A stretch of DNA of 64,000 nucleotides, from assembly GCA_944380635.1 (NCBI GenBank), contig CALWID010000010.1:1-64000 (forward strand). The letters are read 5' to 3'. The position numbers and the translations under genes were made by a program. The notes beneath the pieces are model-generated. The model did not search any database. It saw only the letters and a program-made list of their open reading frames with translations, and was not told where the DNA came from. Source of the stretch: an uncultured Eubacterium sp. (GTDB taxonomy: Bacteria > Bacillota > Clostridia > Oscillospirales > Acutalibacteraceae). This document shows, in pieces, positions 10,225-19,295 of the stretch; position 1 is the first letter of the stretch, and every line of letters begins with the position of its first letter.

Positions 10225-11580
10225 ATGAACGATTATATTGAAAGCGTAATAAAAACAGTGGAGAGAAGGGACAGCGCTAAGCCCGAATACATACAGTGCG
10301 TAAAAGAGGTTTACCGCTCGCTTGAAAAGGTAATAGAGGCGCATCCCGAATATGTTGAGGACGATTTGCTTACCCGTATGGTTGAGCCGGACAGGCTTAT
10401 CACATTCAGAATCGCGTGGGTGGACGACGCCGGCAAAACGCGTGTAAACAGAGGGTACAGAGTTCAGTTTAATTCATCAATAGGTCCTTATAAGGGCGGA
10501 CTGCGCTTTCATCCAAGCGTAAATTCAAGCATTATGTATTTCCTCGGCTTTGAGCAGACTTTTAAGAATTCGCTTACCGGTCTGCCCATGGGCGGCGCAA
10601 AGGGCGGCTCAGACTTTGACCCAAGAGGCAAGAGTAAAAATGAGGTTATGAGATTCTGCCAGGCGTTTATGACGGAACTTTACCGTCATATCGGGCCTAA
10701 TATAGATGTTCCCGCCGGCGATATCGGCGTAGGCGCAAGGGAAATCGGTTTCCTTTTCGGTCAGTATAAACGCATTACAGACGCTTTTGAAAACGGCGTA
10801 ATAACAGGTAAAGGCATATCTTACGGCGGTTCGCTTGTCCGCCCTGAGGCTACCGGTTTCGGCGCTGTTTATTACCTTTGCGAAGTGCTTAAGCACGAGC
10901 ATGATAAAATTGAGGGCAAACGCGTTGCCGTATCCGGATTCGGCAATGTTGCGTGGGGCGCTATAAAGAAACTTAACGAACTCGGCGCTGTACCGCTTAC
11001 AATAAGCGGCCCGAGCGGATATGTTTATGATAAGGACGGTATTTGCACTCAGGAAAAGATAGATTATCTGCTTGAAATGCGTGCCAGCGGAAGAGACAGG
11101 GTTGAGGATTACAGCGATAAATTCCCGTCCGCCGTATTTATTCCCAACGAGCGCCCGTGGCATATTAAGGATGTTGATATTATTATGCCGTGCGCCACTC
11201 AGAATGAAGTTGATTTGGAAGATGCAAAAATAATAGCCGCAAACGGCGTTAAATATTATATTGAAGTTTCTAATATGCCCACAACGGCGGACGCTCTTGA
11301 TTTCCTCCTTGAGCAGGAAAATATGATAGTCGCTCCGTCCAAAGCAGTAAACGCTGGCGGCGTTTGCGTTTCAGGCCTTGAAATGAGCCAAAACAGCCAA
11401 AGACTTTCCTGGTCTTATGAGGAAGTGGACAGAAAACTTCACCAGGCAATGATAGATATTCATAAGCATTCCGTTGAGGCAGCCGAAAAATACGGTCTCG
11501 GCTATAATCTTGTTGCAGGCGCGAATATAGCGGGATTTGAAAAGGTTGCGGAGGCTATGCTTGCCCAGGGTATTTATTAA
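10225..11580 (+). CDS. gdhA: NADP-type glutamate dehydrogenase
   Basis: 451 residues when started at ATG 10225, which has AAAGGGGG (10207-10214) 10 bp upstream; an earlier in-frame ATG at 10204 precedes that site and is unlikely. Catalyses 2-oxoglutarate + ammonia + NAD(P)H to glutamate. Visible features: PYKGGLRFHPSV substrate region, GLPMGGAKGGSDFDP with catalytic Lys, and the Rossmann motif VAVSGFGNVAWGA. The FQ/S-rich small hexameric form and length fit the NADP-dependent bacterial family (usually 444-450 aa). A TATAAT at 10191-10196 with a poor -35 is its likely promoter. It is monocistronic. Confidence 0.95.
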   Translation: MNDYIESVIKTVERRDSAKPEYIQCVKEVYRSLEKVIEAHPEYVEDDLLTRMVEPDRLITFRIAWVDDAGKTRVNRGYRVQFNSSIGPYKGGLRFHPSVNSSIMYFLGFEQTFKNSLTGLPMGGAKGGSDFDPRGKSKNEVMRFCQAFMTELYRHIGPNIDVPAGDIGVGAREIGFLFGQYKRITDAFENGVITGKGISYGGSLVRPEATGFGAVYYLCEVLKHEHDKIEGKRVAVSGFGNVAWGAIKKLNELGAVPLTISGPSGYVYDKDGICTQEKIDYLLEMRASGRDRVEDYSDKFPSAVFIPNERPWHIKDVDIIMPCATQNEVDLEDAKIIAANGVKYYIEVSNMPTTADALDFLLEQENMIVAPSKAVNAGGVCVSGLEMSQNSQRLSWSYEEVDRKLHQAMIDIHKHSVEAAEKYGLGYNLVAGANIAGFEKVAEAMLAQGIY

Positions 11581-11604
11581 TACCGCATTTAATAAAAATA
11601 ATGC

Positions 11605-11633
11605 TTGACATTTATTAAGTTATATATTATAGT
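11605..11633 (+). promoter_or_regulatory. Promoter of the rimP-nusA-infB operon
   Basis: TTGACA (11605-11610), exactly 17 bp, TATAGT (11628-11633). It is followed by the rimP leader hairpin and the housekeeping operon. Confidence 0.8.
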
Positions 11634-11659
11634 ATTAGCGTAAGAATACTAACGAAAGG

Positions 11660-11685
11660 TGAGAGTGGCAGCAATGCCGCTCTCA
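11660..11685 (+). ncRNA. rimP leader hairpin
   Basis: An 11-bp stem (TGAGAGTGGCA / TGCCGCTCTCA, one G-U pair) closed by a GCAA tetraloop, placed about 40 bp before rimP. A GAGAGTGG...CCGCTCTC hairpin at this place is characteristic of the Firmicutes rimP leader, a candidate autoregulatory element. No T-run follows, so it is not a simple terminator. Confidence 0.75.
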
Positions 11686-11723
11686 TATTCTTATAGGGAA
11701 CTTTTTTGAAAAGAGGATACGAT

Positions 11724-12203
11724 ATGGCGCAAAGCGTTGCAGAAAGAGTCAGAAAAATTGTTGAGCCTTACGCGCAGCAACTTTCCCTTGATATATGGGA
11801 TATTGTTTATAAAAAAGAGGGCTCTGATTGGTATCTCAGAATTTTTATTGATAAGGGTAGCGGAGTCAGCGTGGACGATTGTGTGGATTTCACTCATCTT
11901 ATCACAAAGCCGCTTGATGAGGCGGACCCGATTTCTCAGTCCTATACTTTGGAAGTTTCATCACCCGGTATAGAAAGAGAACTTAAAGCAGATTGGCATT
12001 TTAAAAAGTATATCGGTTCGCGGATTATGCTCCGCACGATAAGGCCGGTAAACAATACCCGTGATTTCGCAGGCGTGCTTAAAGATTATGACGGGTCAAA
12101 TATAACCGTTGAAACAGACGGCGGCGAAATTCTTAATTTCATAAAGAAAGAAACATCGTTTGTAAAACTTGATGATTTCGATATAAATGATTTTAATAAA
12201 TAA
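11724..12203 (+). CDS. rimP: Ribosome maturation factor RimP
   Basis: 159 residues from ATG 11724, with AAAGAGGA 8 bp upstream; a TTG at 11706 lies before that site and is not favoured. RimP helps 30S subunit maturation. The N-terminal alpha/beta domain contains the diagnostic YTLEVSSPGIERELK segment (near residue 80), and the C-terminal SH3-like barrel contains FAGVLKDYDGSNITVE. First gene of the operon continuing into nusA. Confidence 0.95.
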   Translation: MAQSVAERVRKIVEPYAQQLSLDIWDIVYKKEGSDWYLRIFIDKGSGVSVDDCVDFTHLITKPLDEADPISQSYTLEVSSPGIERELKADWHFKKYIGSRIMLRTIRPVNNTRDFAGVLKDYDGSNITVETDGGEILNFIKKETSFVKLDDFDINDFNK

Positions 12204-12223
12204 CAGAAAGGTTGATAGGAAAA

Positions 12224-13300
12224 ATGAATAAGGAATTTTTTGAGGCAGTTAGGCTCCTTACTGAGGAAAAGGATATCCCGGCGGATTATCTTTATGAAAA
12301 GATTGCGTCCGCAATTGTAGTTGCCGCAAAGCACAATTACGGCGGCAAAGATATTGTTCACTGCGATATTGACCCCGAAAAGGAAAAAATTAAAGTTTAT
12401 GTAACAAAAAATGTTGTTGATGAGATTGAGGACCCTGATACTGATATTTTGCTTGAGGACGCGCAAAAGATACGCAAATCGGCAAAAGTGGGCAAAACTA
12501 TTGATATTCCGCTTAAAACAAAGGAATTCGGCAGAATTATTGCTCAAAACGCAAAGCATGTTATTCGCCAGGGAATTAAAGAGGCGGAAAGAAATAAACA
12601 ACTTGAGGAATTCCAAAGCAAAAATCAGGAACTCATTACCGCAAAGGTAAACAGAATTGACCCCGTAACCGGCAGCGCAACGCTTGAGATAGGCAAATCC
12701 ATTGCTATTCTGCCCAAAAATGAGCAGATTCCGGGCGAGGTGCTTCACGAGGGCGATAATATCAAGATTTATGTTGTTGATGTTAAGGAATCAAATAAAG
12801 GCCCGAAAATTATGATTTCACGCACCCATCCCGGTCTTGTAAGAAGGCTTTTTGAAACGGAAGTTCCGGAGATATATGACGGCACTATTGAAATTAAATC
12901 CGTTTCCCGTGAGGCTGGCTCAAGAACAAAAATTGCTGTTTTCAGCAAGGATGATGAGATAGACCCCGTTGGAGCGTGTATAGGCCCTAAAGGTCAGCGT
13001 GTTTCAAATATTGTTGACGCGCTGGACGGAGAAAAAATTGATATAGTAAAATACAGCGATGATATTTGCGAATTTATTTCTGCGGCTCTTGCTCCGGCTG
13101 ATGTGTGCTCGGTTGAGATTCTTGACGAGCAGTCAAAATCATGCCGCGCTACCGTTCCGGACGACCAACTCAGCCTTGCTATCGGCAACAAGGGCCAGAA
13201 TGTTCGCCTTGCCGCTAAACTCACCGGCTGGAAGATAGATATAAGGCCGGAATCCGGCTTCTACGAAGGCTCAGGCTCGGGTGAAGATAATGAAGGCTAA
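12224..13300 (+). CDS. nusA: Transcription termination/antitermination factor NusA
   Basis: 358 residues from ATG 12224 (AGAAAGG site upstream). Domain order is RNA polymerase-binding N-terminal domain (1-125), S1 domain (about 130-200, ITAKVNRIDPVTGSATLEIG), then two KH domains, with GACIGPKGQRV in KH1 and LAIGNKGQNVRLAAKLTGWKIDI in KH2. Length fits the Gram-positive form without C-terminal acidic repeats. The 3' end overlaps rnpM by 11 bp. Confidence 0.96.
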   Translation: MNKEFFEAVRLLTEEKDIPADYLYEKIASAIVVAAKHNYGGKDIVHCDIDPEKEKIKVYVTKNVVDEIEDPDTDILLEDAQKIRKSAKVGKTIDIPLKTKEFGRIIAQNAKHVIRQGIKEAERNKQLEEFQSKNQELITAKVNRIDPVTGSATLEIGKSIAILPKNEQIPGEVLHEGDNIKIYVVDVKESNKGPKIMISRTHPGLVRRLFETEVPEIYDGTIEIKSVSREAGSRTKIAVFSKDDEIDPVGACIGPKGQRVSNIVDALDGEKIDIVKYSDDICEFISAALAPADVCSVEILDEQSKSCRATVPDDQLSLAIGNKGQNVRLAAKLTGWKIDIRPESGFYEGSGSGEDNEG

Positions 13301-13562
13301 AAAAGAGATAAAAAGAATGTGCGTCGGCTGCGGGCAGATGTTTGATAAGCGTGAACTTATCAGAGTTGTAAAAAGCCCGGAGGGGGAAATCGGCATAGAC
13401 CTGACCGGCAAAAAAAACGGCCGCGGCGCGTATATTTGTAATAATCCCGAATGCCTTAAAAAGGCTAAAAAAAGGAAATCGCTCGAAAGGGCTTTTTCCG
13501 TTAAGATAGATGATGAACTTTACTCAAAAATGGAAGAGGAAATTTTGAATGCAAAAGGATAA
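13290..13562 (+). CDS. rnpM: YlxR family RNA-binding protein (RNase P modulator RnpM)
   Basis: 90 residues from ATG 13290, inside the 3' end of nusA. It has the DUF448 hallmarks: KRMCVGCGQMFDKRELIRVV at the N-terminus and KNGRGAYICNNPECLKKA in the middle. The YlxR family has been described as binding RNase P RNA and modulating its activity. It overlaps ylxQ by 14 bp. A GTG at 13281 is an alternative start. Confidence 0.92.
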   Translation: MKAKKEIKRMCVGCGQMFDKRELIRVVKSPEGEIGIDLTGKKNGRGAYICNNPECLKKAKKRKSLERAFSVKIDDELYSKMEEEILNAKG

Positions 13563-13860
13563 ATTGCTCTCTATGCTCGGCATTGCAAAACGCGCCGGCG
13601 CCCTTTCAATGGGGCATGACGCCGCCGTTAACGCAGTATTTTCAAAAAAAGCAAAATTGATTTTGCTCTCAAACGATGTGTCTGAAAGGGCAAAGCGTGA
13701 TATGCTCATAACCGCCGAAAAACATTTTGCCGGTCTGAATGTGCTTCAGGCAGATATAACAATGGATGATATTTACGGTGCGTGCGGTTACAGAGCAGGC
13801 ATATTAACGGTAAACAATGCTGAAATGAGTAAAAAATTCATATCGCTTATTAACGAATAA
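13549..13860 (+). CDS. ylxQ: L7Ae-family RNA-binding protein YlxQ
   Basis: 103 residues. The L7Ae/L30e fold is recognisable from LLSMLGIAKRAGALSMGHDAA, LILLSNDVSERAKRDM and the C-terminal GILTVNNAEM. Members bind kink-turn RNA; the cellular role of YlxQ is unsettled. It is located between rnpM and infB, as usual in Firmicutes. Confidence 0.92.
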   Translation: MQKDKLLSMLGIAKRAGALSMGHDAAVNAVFSKKAKLILLSNDVSERAKRDMLITAEKHFAGLNVLQADITMDDIYGACGYRAGILTVNNAEMSKKFISLINE

Positions 13861-13888
13861 GAAACTCATTCAAGGAGGAATTCGATAT

Positions 13889-16297
13889 ATGGTAATTAAG
13901 GTAAAGGTGTCCGATGTCGCCAAGGATTTCGGAAAATCCAATAAGGAAATAATTGATATTCTCGGTGATTATTGCGGCGAACCCGCCAAAAAAGCGTCAA
14001 CAATCCTCGAAGAAAACGAACTTAATATCCTGTTTGATAAATTAACTCAGCAAAACAGCGTTGAAAGCCTTAAAGAGTATTTTGACGCAGGGGAGGCAAA
14101 AAGAAAACAGGCGGATAAGAAAAATTCTCAGGAAAAGGCTGCCAAAGCGGAGCAAAAAAATCCGGTTGAAAAGCAGCCCAAAAAGCCTGTTACCGCAAAG
14201 GACAAAAAGCGCCAGAGCCAGGCGGCTATTCTTCAGATGGCGCAACAGGCGGCAAAGCGCGCTGAGGAAAAGGCAAAGAAAAAGGCAACCCAGCAGCCGC
14301 AGGCAAGAACTAAAGGCGAAACCCGCCATGTTGATACTCGTGTAAACAGCGTTGACCTTGAAAAATATAATCAGAAGTACGAAGATATTGCGCCGGCTTC
14401 ATCAATGGGCGATTATCAGAAAAAGCAAAAACTCAATCAGAAATCAAAGCAGTACAGAAAGAAAAAACCTCAGGGTATCCACGCTCATTCCAAAAAGGAA
14501 ACGGAACAGCAGCGCCTTGCCCGTATAAGGGAGCAGCGTAAAAAGCAGCAAATCAGGGTGCAGATTCCTGAGGAAATCACCGTAGGCGAACTTGCCGCTC
14601 TTTTGCGTATGACCGCTACGGAAGTTATTAAAAAACTTATGGCGCTCGGCGTTATGGCAAATGTAAACGAAGTGATTGATTACGATACTGCCGCTATTGT
14701 TGCGGCGGAACTCGGCGCAAAGGTAGAAAAGAAAGTTGAAGTTTCAATTGAGGAGCAGATTATTGAAGAAGAGGTAGAGGACGATGAAAACGCAATTCCC
14801 CGCCCGCCCGTTGTTTGCGTAATGGGTCATGTAGACCACGGTAAAACTTCAATTCTTGACGCTATCAGGCACACTGATGTTACCTCTACCGAGGCAGGCG
14901 GAATTACGCAGGCTATCGGCGCTTATCAGGTTGATGTAAACGGGGAAAAGATTACTTTTCTTGATACCCCCGGTCATGCCGCGTTTACGGCAATGCGTGC
15001 CCGCGGAGCCATGGCAACGGATATTGCCGTGCTTGTTGTTGCCGCGGACGACGGTATTATGCCCCAGACCATTGAGGCTATCAACCATGCCAAAGCGGCA
15101 AAGGTGCCGATAATCGTTGCCATAAATAAAATGGATAAAGAGGGCGCCAACCCGGAAAGAGTTATGGAGCAACTTACAGAACAGGAACTTGTGCCTGAGG
15201 AGTGGGGCGGCGATGTTATCTGTGTTCCCGTTTCCGCTAAAACAGGTATGGGAATTGATAAACTTCTTGAAACAATTTTACTTGTTGCGGAAATGAGCGA
15301 ACTCAAAGCAAATCCTAACAGAGCCGCAAAGGGCGTAGTTATTGAGGCTAAACTTGATAAGGGCAGAGGCCCCATAGCCACATTCCTCGTTCAAAACGGT
15401 ACTCTTCATTCCGGCGATTATGTGGTGGCCGGCACCGCAGTCGGCAGAGTCCGCGCTATGGTGGATTATAACGGCAAAAAACTGAACAGCGCCGGTCCGT
15501 CCGTTCCCGTAGAAATTATGGGCCTGGACGAAGCGCCGATGAGCGGCGATGAATTTAATGCTGTTTCAGATGAAAAACTTGCAAGGCAGCTTGTTGAGCA
15601 GAGAAAAGAAAAGGCAAAAGAAGAGGAGTTTAAGCAGTATCATAAAGTTACTCTTGATACTCTGTTCTCCACCCTTGAAGAGGGTATGCTCAAGGAACTC
15701 AATATCATAATAAAAGCCGATGTTCAAGGCTCTGTTGAGGCTGTAAAGCAGTCGCTGCTCAAAATAGAAAATGATGAAGTCAGAGTCAAAATTATCCATG
15801 GCGCTGTCGGCGCGGTAAATGATTCAGATGTTATGCTTGCAAACGCCTCAAACGCAATTATCGTTGCTTTCTCAACGGGCGTTGAGCCGGATGCCGCAGA
15901 AAATGCCGCAAGGGACGGTATTGAAATAAAACAGTATAATATTATTTATGACCTTATTGAGGATGTTGAATCCGCAATGCGCGGAATGCGCTCCGTAAAA
16001 TACCGTGATGTTGATACCGGCACCGCGGAGGTAAGAGAAATCTATACCGTTTCAAGCGTGGGTTCTATCGCCGGCTCAATCGTAACAAGCGGAACTATAC
16101 GCCGCAGCGGCAAAATCCGTGTTATCAGGGACGGCAAACAGATTGCGGATACTCCTATTAAAAATCTTAAGCGCTTTAAGGATGATGTTAAAGAGGTGTC
16201 TTCCGGTTATGAATGCGGTATTTCGCTTGAAAACTGGAACGATATTAAACAGGGCGATATCTTTGAGTGCTATGTTGTGGAAGAATACAGGGATTAA
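13889..16297 (+). CDS. infB: Translation initiation factor IF-2
   Basis: 802 residues with AAGGAGG upstream of ATG 13889. Places initiator tRNA on the 30S subunit in a GTP-dependent way. The N-terminal IF2-N element (VSDVAKDFGKSNKEIID) is followed by a long Lys/Gln/Ala-rich linker (about 70-215), a second IF2-N (ITVGELAALLRMTATEVI), then the GTPase: G1 GHVDHGKT (near residue 313), G3 DTPGH, G4 NKMD, G5 SAKTG. Domains II to IV follow (AEVREIYTVSSVGSIAGS in the C-terminal part). Complete. Confidence 0.97.
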   Translation: MVIKVKVSDVAKDFGKSNKEIIDILGDYCGEPAKKASTILEENELNILFDKLTQQNSVESLKEYFDAGEAKRKQADKKNSQEKAAKAEQKNPVEKQPKKPVTAKDKKRQSQAAILQMAQQAAKRAEEKAKKKATQQPQARTKGETRHVDTRVNSVDLEKYNQKYEDIAPASSMGDYQKKQKLNQKSKQYRKKKPQGIHAHSKKETEQQRLARIREQRKKQQIRVQIPEEITVGELAALLRMTATEVIKKLMALGVMANVNEVIDYDTAAIVAAELGAKVEKKVEVSIEEQIIEEEVEDDENAIPRPPVVCVMGHVDHGKTSILDAIRHTDVTSTEAGGITQAIGAYQVDVNGEKITFLDTPGHAAFTAMRARGAMATDIAVLVVAADDGIMPQTIEAINHAKAAKVPIIVAINKMDKEGANPERVMEQLTEQELVPEEWGGDVICVPVSAKTGMGIDKLLETILLVAEMSELKANPNRAAKGVVIEAKLDKGRGPIATFLVQNGTLHSGDYVVAGTAVGRVRAMVDYNGKKLNSAGPSVPVEIMGLDEAPMSGDEFNAVSDEKLARQLVEQRKEKAKEEEFKQYHKVTLDTLFSTLEEGMLKELNIIIKADVQGSVEAVKQSLLKIENDEVRVKIIHGAVGAVNDSDVMLANASNAIIVAFSTGVEPDAAENAARDGIEIKQYNIIYDLIEDVESAMRGMRSVKYRDVDTGTAEVREIYTVSSVGSIAGSIVTSGTIRRSGKIRVIRDGKQIADTPIKNLKRFKDDVKEVSSGYECGISLENWNDIKQGDIFECYVVEEYRD

Positions 16298-16299
16298 TT

Positions 16300-16650
16300 A
16301 TGGCAGGTTATCGTATAGACAGAATTTCGGAGGATATTCGCCGGGAACTCATTTCACTTATGCGTGAACTTAAAGACCCCCGCGTTCAGGGCAAACTGCT
16401 CACTGTGGTTAATGTTAAAGTTTCAAACGACCTTGGTTACGCAAAAGTTTATGTAAGTTCCATGAACGGGATAGATGACGCAAAGGAAGCGTGCAGGGGC
16501 TTAAAGAGCGCCGCCGGCTTTCTGCGCCGCGAACTCGGCAATAATCTTCATTTAAGAAAGGCTCCGGAATTAACATTTGTGGCGGATGATTCCATTCAAA
16601 AGGGAATGGAGATTTTTGAAAAGTTAAAGGATACTTCAGATGAAAATTGA
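16300..16650 (+). CDS. rbfA: Ribosome-binding factor A
   Basis: 116 residues from ATG 16300, two bases after the infB stop. Assists 16S 5'-end maturation of the 30S subunit. KH-like fold: YRIDRISEDIRRELISLM at the start, VSNDLGYAKVYVS, then the closing APELTFVADDSIQKG. The 3' end overlaps nrnA by 11 bp. Upstream in-frame codons lie within infB and are not used. Confidence 0.95.
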   Translation: MAGYRIDRISEDIRRELISLMRELKDPRVQGKLLTVVNVKVSNDLGYAKVYVSSMNGIDDAKEACRGLKSAAGFLRRELGNNLHLRKAPELTFVADDSIQKGMEIFEKLKDTSDEN

Positions 16651-17584
16651 TGTTAAAGAATGTGCCCGTCTTTTAAAAGAGCACAATAATATTCTTATCC
16701 TGACCCATGCCCACCCGGACGGGGATACACTCGGCAGCGGCTTTGCGCTTTTGCGCGCGCTGCTTAAAATGGGCAAAACGGCAAGGGTCGTCAATGATGA
16801 TGAAATTCCCGCAAAATACGGTTATCTTTACAGCGATTTGCAGCCTCTTTCGTTTAAGGAGGAATATATAGTCGCAGTGGATGTGGCAACGGAAAATCTT
16901 CTCGGCAATCTTCAGCATATTTATTCCGGCAAGATAAACCTTTGCATAGACCATCATATGACTAATACTCAGTACGCGGATAATGTGCTTTTAAGGGACG
17001 CTCCCGCAGCGTGCGAAATTGTGTATGATGTTGTAAATGAACTCGGCACGGAAATAGACAGTAAAATAGCAGACTGCCTTTATACAGGTATCTCAACGGA
17101 TACAGGGTGTTTCAGGTATGCGTCAACAACTGCCCATTCATACCGTGTTGCCGCAAAACTTATAGAACTCGGCGCCGATAACGGCCTTATAAACCGCAAA
17201 ATGTTTGAAACGAAGTCCAAAACCTATGTAAACCTGGAAAGGCTTGCGTTAAACGGTCTTGAACTTTTCTGTAATGACAGAGTAGCCGTTATTACGGTTA
17301 CGCAGGAAATGTATTCCGAAACCGGCTCAAATGAGCAGGAAACAGAGGCGCTCGCTCCGCTCACAAGGCAGATAGAGGGAGTCGAAATCGGTATAACTAT
17401 CAGGGAAAAGAAAGATAAAACCTGCAAAGCCTCTTTGCGGACTTATGAGAGCGTAAACGCTGCCGATTTGGCAAAATTTTTCGGCGGCGGCGGTCATGCG
17501 CAGGCGGCGGCGTGCCGTTTTGACTGTTCTGTTGAAGAGGCTAAAAAGCGTCTTATTAAAAAATGCTCGGAGATACTTAAATGA
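16640..17584 (+). CDS. nrnA: DHH-family oligoribonuclease / pAp phosphatase (NrnA-like)
   Basis: 314 residues. Degrades short oligoribonucleotides and dephosphorylates 3'-phosphoadenosine 5'-phosphate in characterised members. DHH phosphoesterase motifs are intact: motif I THAHPDGDTLGSG, motif II VDVA, motif III DHH in CIDHHMTN, and the DHHA1 glycine-rich GGGGHAQAAACRF at the C-terminus. It overlaps rbfA by 11 bp and truB by 4 bp (ATGA). Confidence 0.93.
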   Translation: MKIDVKECARLLKEHNNILILTHAHPDGDTLGSGFALLRALLKMGKTARVVNDDEIPAKYGYLYSDLQPLSFKEEYIVAVDVATENLLGNLQHIYSGKINLCIDHHMTNTQYADNVLLRDAPAACEIVYDVVNELGTEIDSKIADCLYTGISTDTGCFRYASTTAHSYRVAAKLIELGADNGLINRKMFETKSKTYVNLERLALNGLELFCNDRVAVITVTQEMYSETGSNEQETEALAPLTRQIEGVEIGITIREKKDKTCKASLRTYESVNAADLAKFFGGGGHAQAAACRFDCSVEEAKKRLIKKCSEILK

Positions 17585-18474
17585 CGGGTATTATCTGCAT
17601 TAATAAAGATAAAGGCAGAACTTCTTTTTCTGTTTGCGCCGAACTCAGAAGAATTACCGCTCAAAAAAAGTGTGGCCATATGGGCACTCTGGACCCGCTT
17701 GCAACGGGCGTTTTGCCTGTAATGCTCGGCGGCGCAACAAGGTTTCTTGATTATTACCCTGAAAGCGATAAAGGCTACCGCGCTCGTTTTGTGCTTGGAA
17801 AAACAACTGATACGCTTGATATTACAGGCGCCGTAACAGGGGAATATCCGGTTAATTGCTCGGCGGATGATGTGAAAAAGGCACTTGAAGATTTTAAGGG
17901 CGTTGTTACCCAGATTCCGCCTATGTATTCGGCAGTGTCGGTCGGCGGAAAAAGGCTTTATGAACTCGCAAGGCAGGGCAAAAATGTAGAACGCCCGCCG
18001 CGTCAGGTGCAGATAAAGCGCCTTGAACTTATATCTTCTGATGAAAATAATAATGAATATGAAATAGATGTGCTATGCTCAAAGGGTACTTATATACGCG
18101 TTTTGATAGATGATTTAGGCGCAAAACTCGGCTGCGGAGCAGTTATGACTGCGCTTGTGCGCACTTTCGCTTACGGTTTTACACTAAAGGATTGCGTAAC
18201 CGTTTCGCAGGTTAAAGACGCCGCCTGTTCGGAAAACGGTATAACTCAGTATCTTATACCCGTTGAGCAAGCCCTCTCGTCTTATGAAAAAATAACTGTA
18301 AGTCCCGCTCAAAGTAAGAGGTTTAAAAACGGCGGCGCACTTGATATTGCCAGAATCAAGAAAATTCCGAAAAACGCGGATATTGTGCGCGTTTGTTCGC
18401 CGGATAATGAATTTCTCGGCCTTGGTGAAGTGCGTGAAAACGAACTTGCCGTAAAGCGGGTGTATGTAGAATAA
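17581..18474 (+). CDS. truB: tRNA pseudouridine-55 synthase
   Basis: 297 residues. Forms pseudouridine 55 in the T-loop of tRNAs. Catalytic Asp lies in the HMGTLDPLATGVL-like motif (HMGTLDPLATGVLP); the VTQIPPMYSAVSVGGKRLYELAR and CSKGTYIRVLIDDLG blocks are typical. ATG overlaps the nrnA stop as ATGA; ribF begins 2 bp after the stop. Confidence 0.96.
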   Translation: MTGIICINKDKGRTSFSVCAELRRITAQKKCGHMGTLDPLATGVLPVMLGGATRFLDYYPESDKGYRARFVLGKTTDTLDITGAVTGEYPVNCSADDVKKALEDFKGVVTQIPPMYSAVSVGGKRLYELARQGKNVERPPRQVQIKRLELISSDENNNEYEIDVLCSKGTYIRVLIDDLGAKLGCGAVMTALVRTFAYGFTLKDCVTVSQVKDAACSENGITQYLIPVEQALSSYEKITVSPAQSKRFKNGGALDIARIKKIPKNADIVRVCSPDNEFLGLGEVRENELAVKRVYVE

Positions 18475-18476
18475 TT

Positions 18477-19295
18477 ATGATTGATTACGATATATTAAAA
18501 AATGATTCGGCAGTTGCGCTCGGCGATTTTGACGGTATGCACCTCGCTCATAAAACTGTTGTAACAGGCGCCCAAAATGTTGTAATTTACTGCGTAAATA
18601 ATAAATTTTCTCTTTTGCAGAAAAGCCTGTTTCAAAAGCGCTGGCCAAACGCCGTGTTTGCGGATTTTGATAAAATTAAAAATATGACGGGCGAGGAATT
18701 TATAAACGATATAATACTCGGCAGATTTAATGCAAAAATAGTGCTTTGCGGTTTTAATTTCCGCTTTGGTAAAAACGCCTCCTGGTCCGCTCTTGATATG
18801 AGGGAATATCTTGAAAAGCGCGGCGTGTGGGTGCGTATCCTTGAAGCGCAGGATTTTGAGGGTAAACCTATAAGTTCCACCCGTATCAGAAAAGCAGTAA
18901 GCGAGGGCAGAATAAACGCCGCAAATGAAATGCTCGGCTATAATTTTACATATGAAGCCCCCGTTATAAAAGGGGACCAGCGCGGCAGAACAATCGGTTT
19001 TCCCACAATAAATCAGCATCTTCCCAAGGGGCTTGTTGTGCCCCGTTTCGGTGTTTATGAAAGCCGTGTGCTTATTGATAAAAAATCATATAAAGCGTTT
19101 ACTAATATAGGGCACAGACCAACATGGCATGTTGATGTGCCGCTATCTGAAACGCATATTTTTGATTTCAGCGGCAACCTGTACGGCAGGGATGTAACAG
19201 TAGAACTTGTTAATTACCTGCGCCCGGAAAAGTTATTTAAAAATGTTAATGAGTTAAAGAAGCAACTTGATTATGATAAAAGCAGTATTGTTTGA
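18477..19295 (+). CDS. ribF: Bifunctional riboflavin kinase / FAD synthetase
   Basis: 272 residues, somewhat shorter than the usual 300-315. Makes FMN and FAD from riboflavin. The N-terminal nucleotidyltransferase carries ALGDFDGMHLAHK (a variant of the usual GNFDGVHxGH), CGFNFRFG and ISSTRIR. The C-terminal kinase has GDQRGRTIGFPTIN and the TNIGHRPT segment. The first domain is compact, with shortened loops. Standard place next to truB. Confidence 0.92.
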   Translation: MIDYDILKNDSAVALGDFDGMHLAHKTVVTGAQNVVIYCVNNKFSLLQKSLFQKRWPNAVFADFDKIKNMTGEEFINDIILGRFNAKIVLCGFNFRFGKNASWSALDMREYLEKRGVWVRILEAQDFEGKPISSTRIRKAVSEGRINAANEMLGYNFTYEAPVIKGDQRGRTIGFPTINQHLPKGLVVPRFGVYESRVLIDKKSYKAFTNIGHRPTWHVDVPLSETHIFDFSGNLYGRDVTVELVNYLRPEKLFKNVNELKKQLDYDKSSIV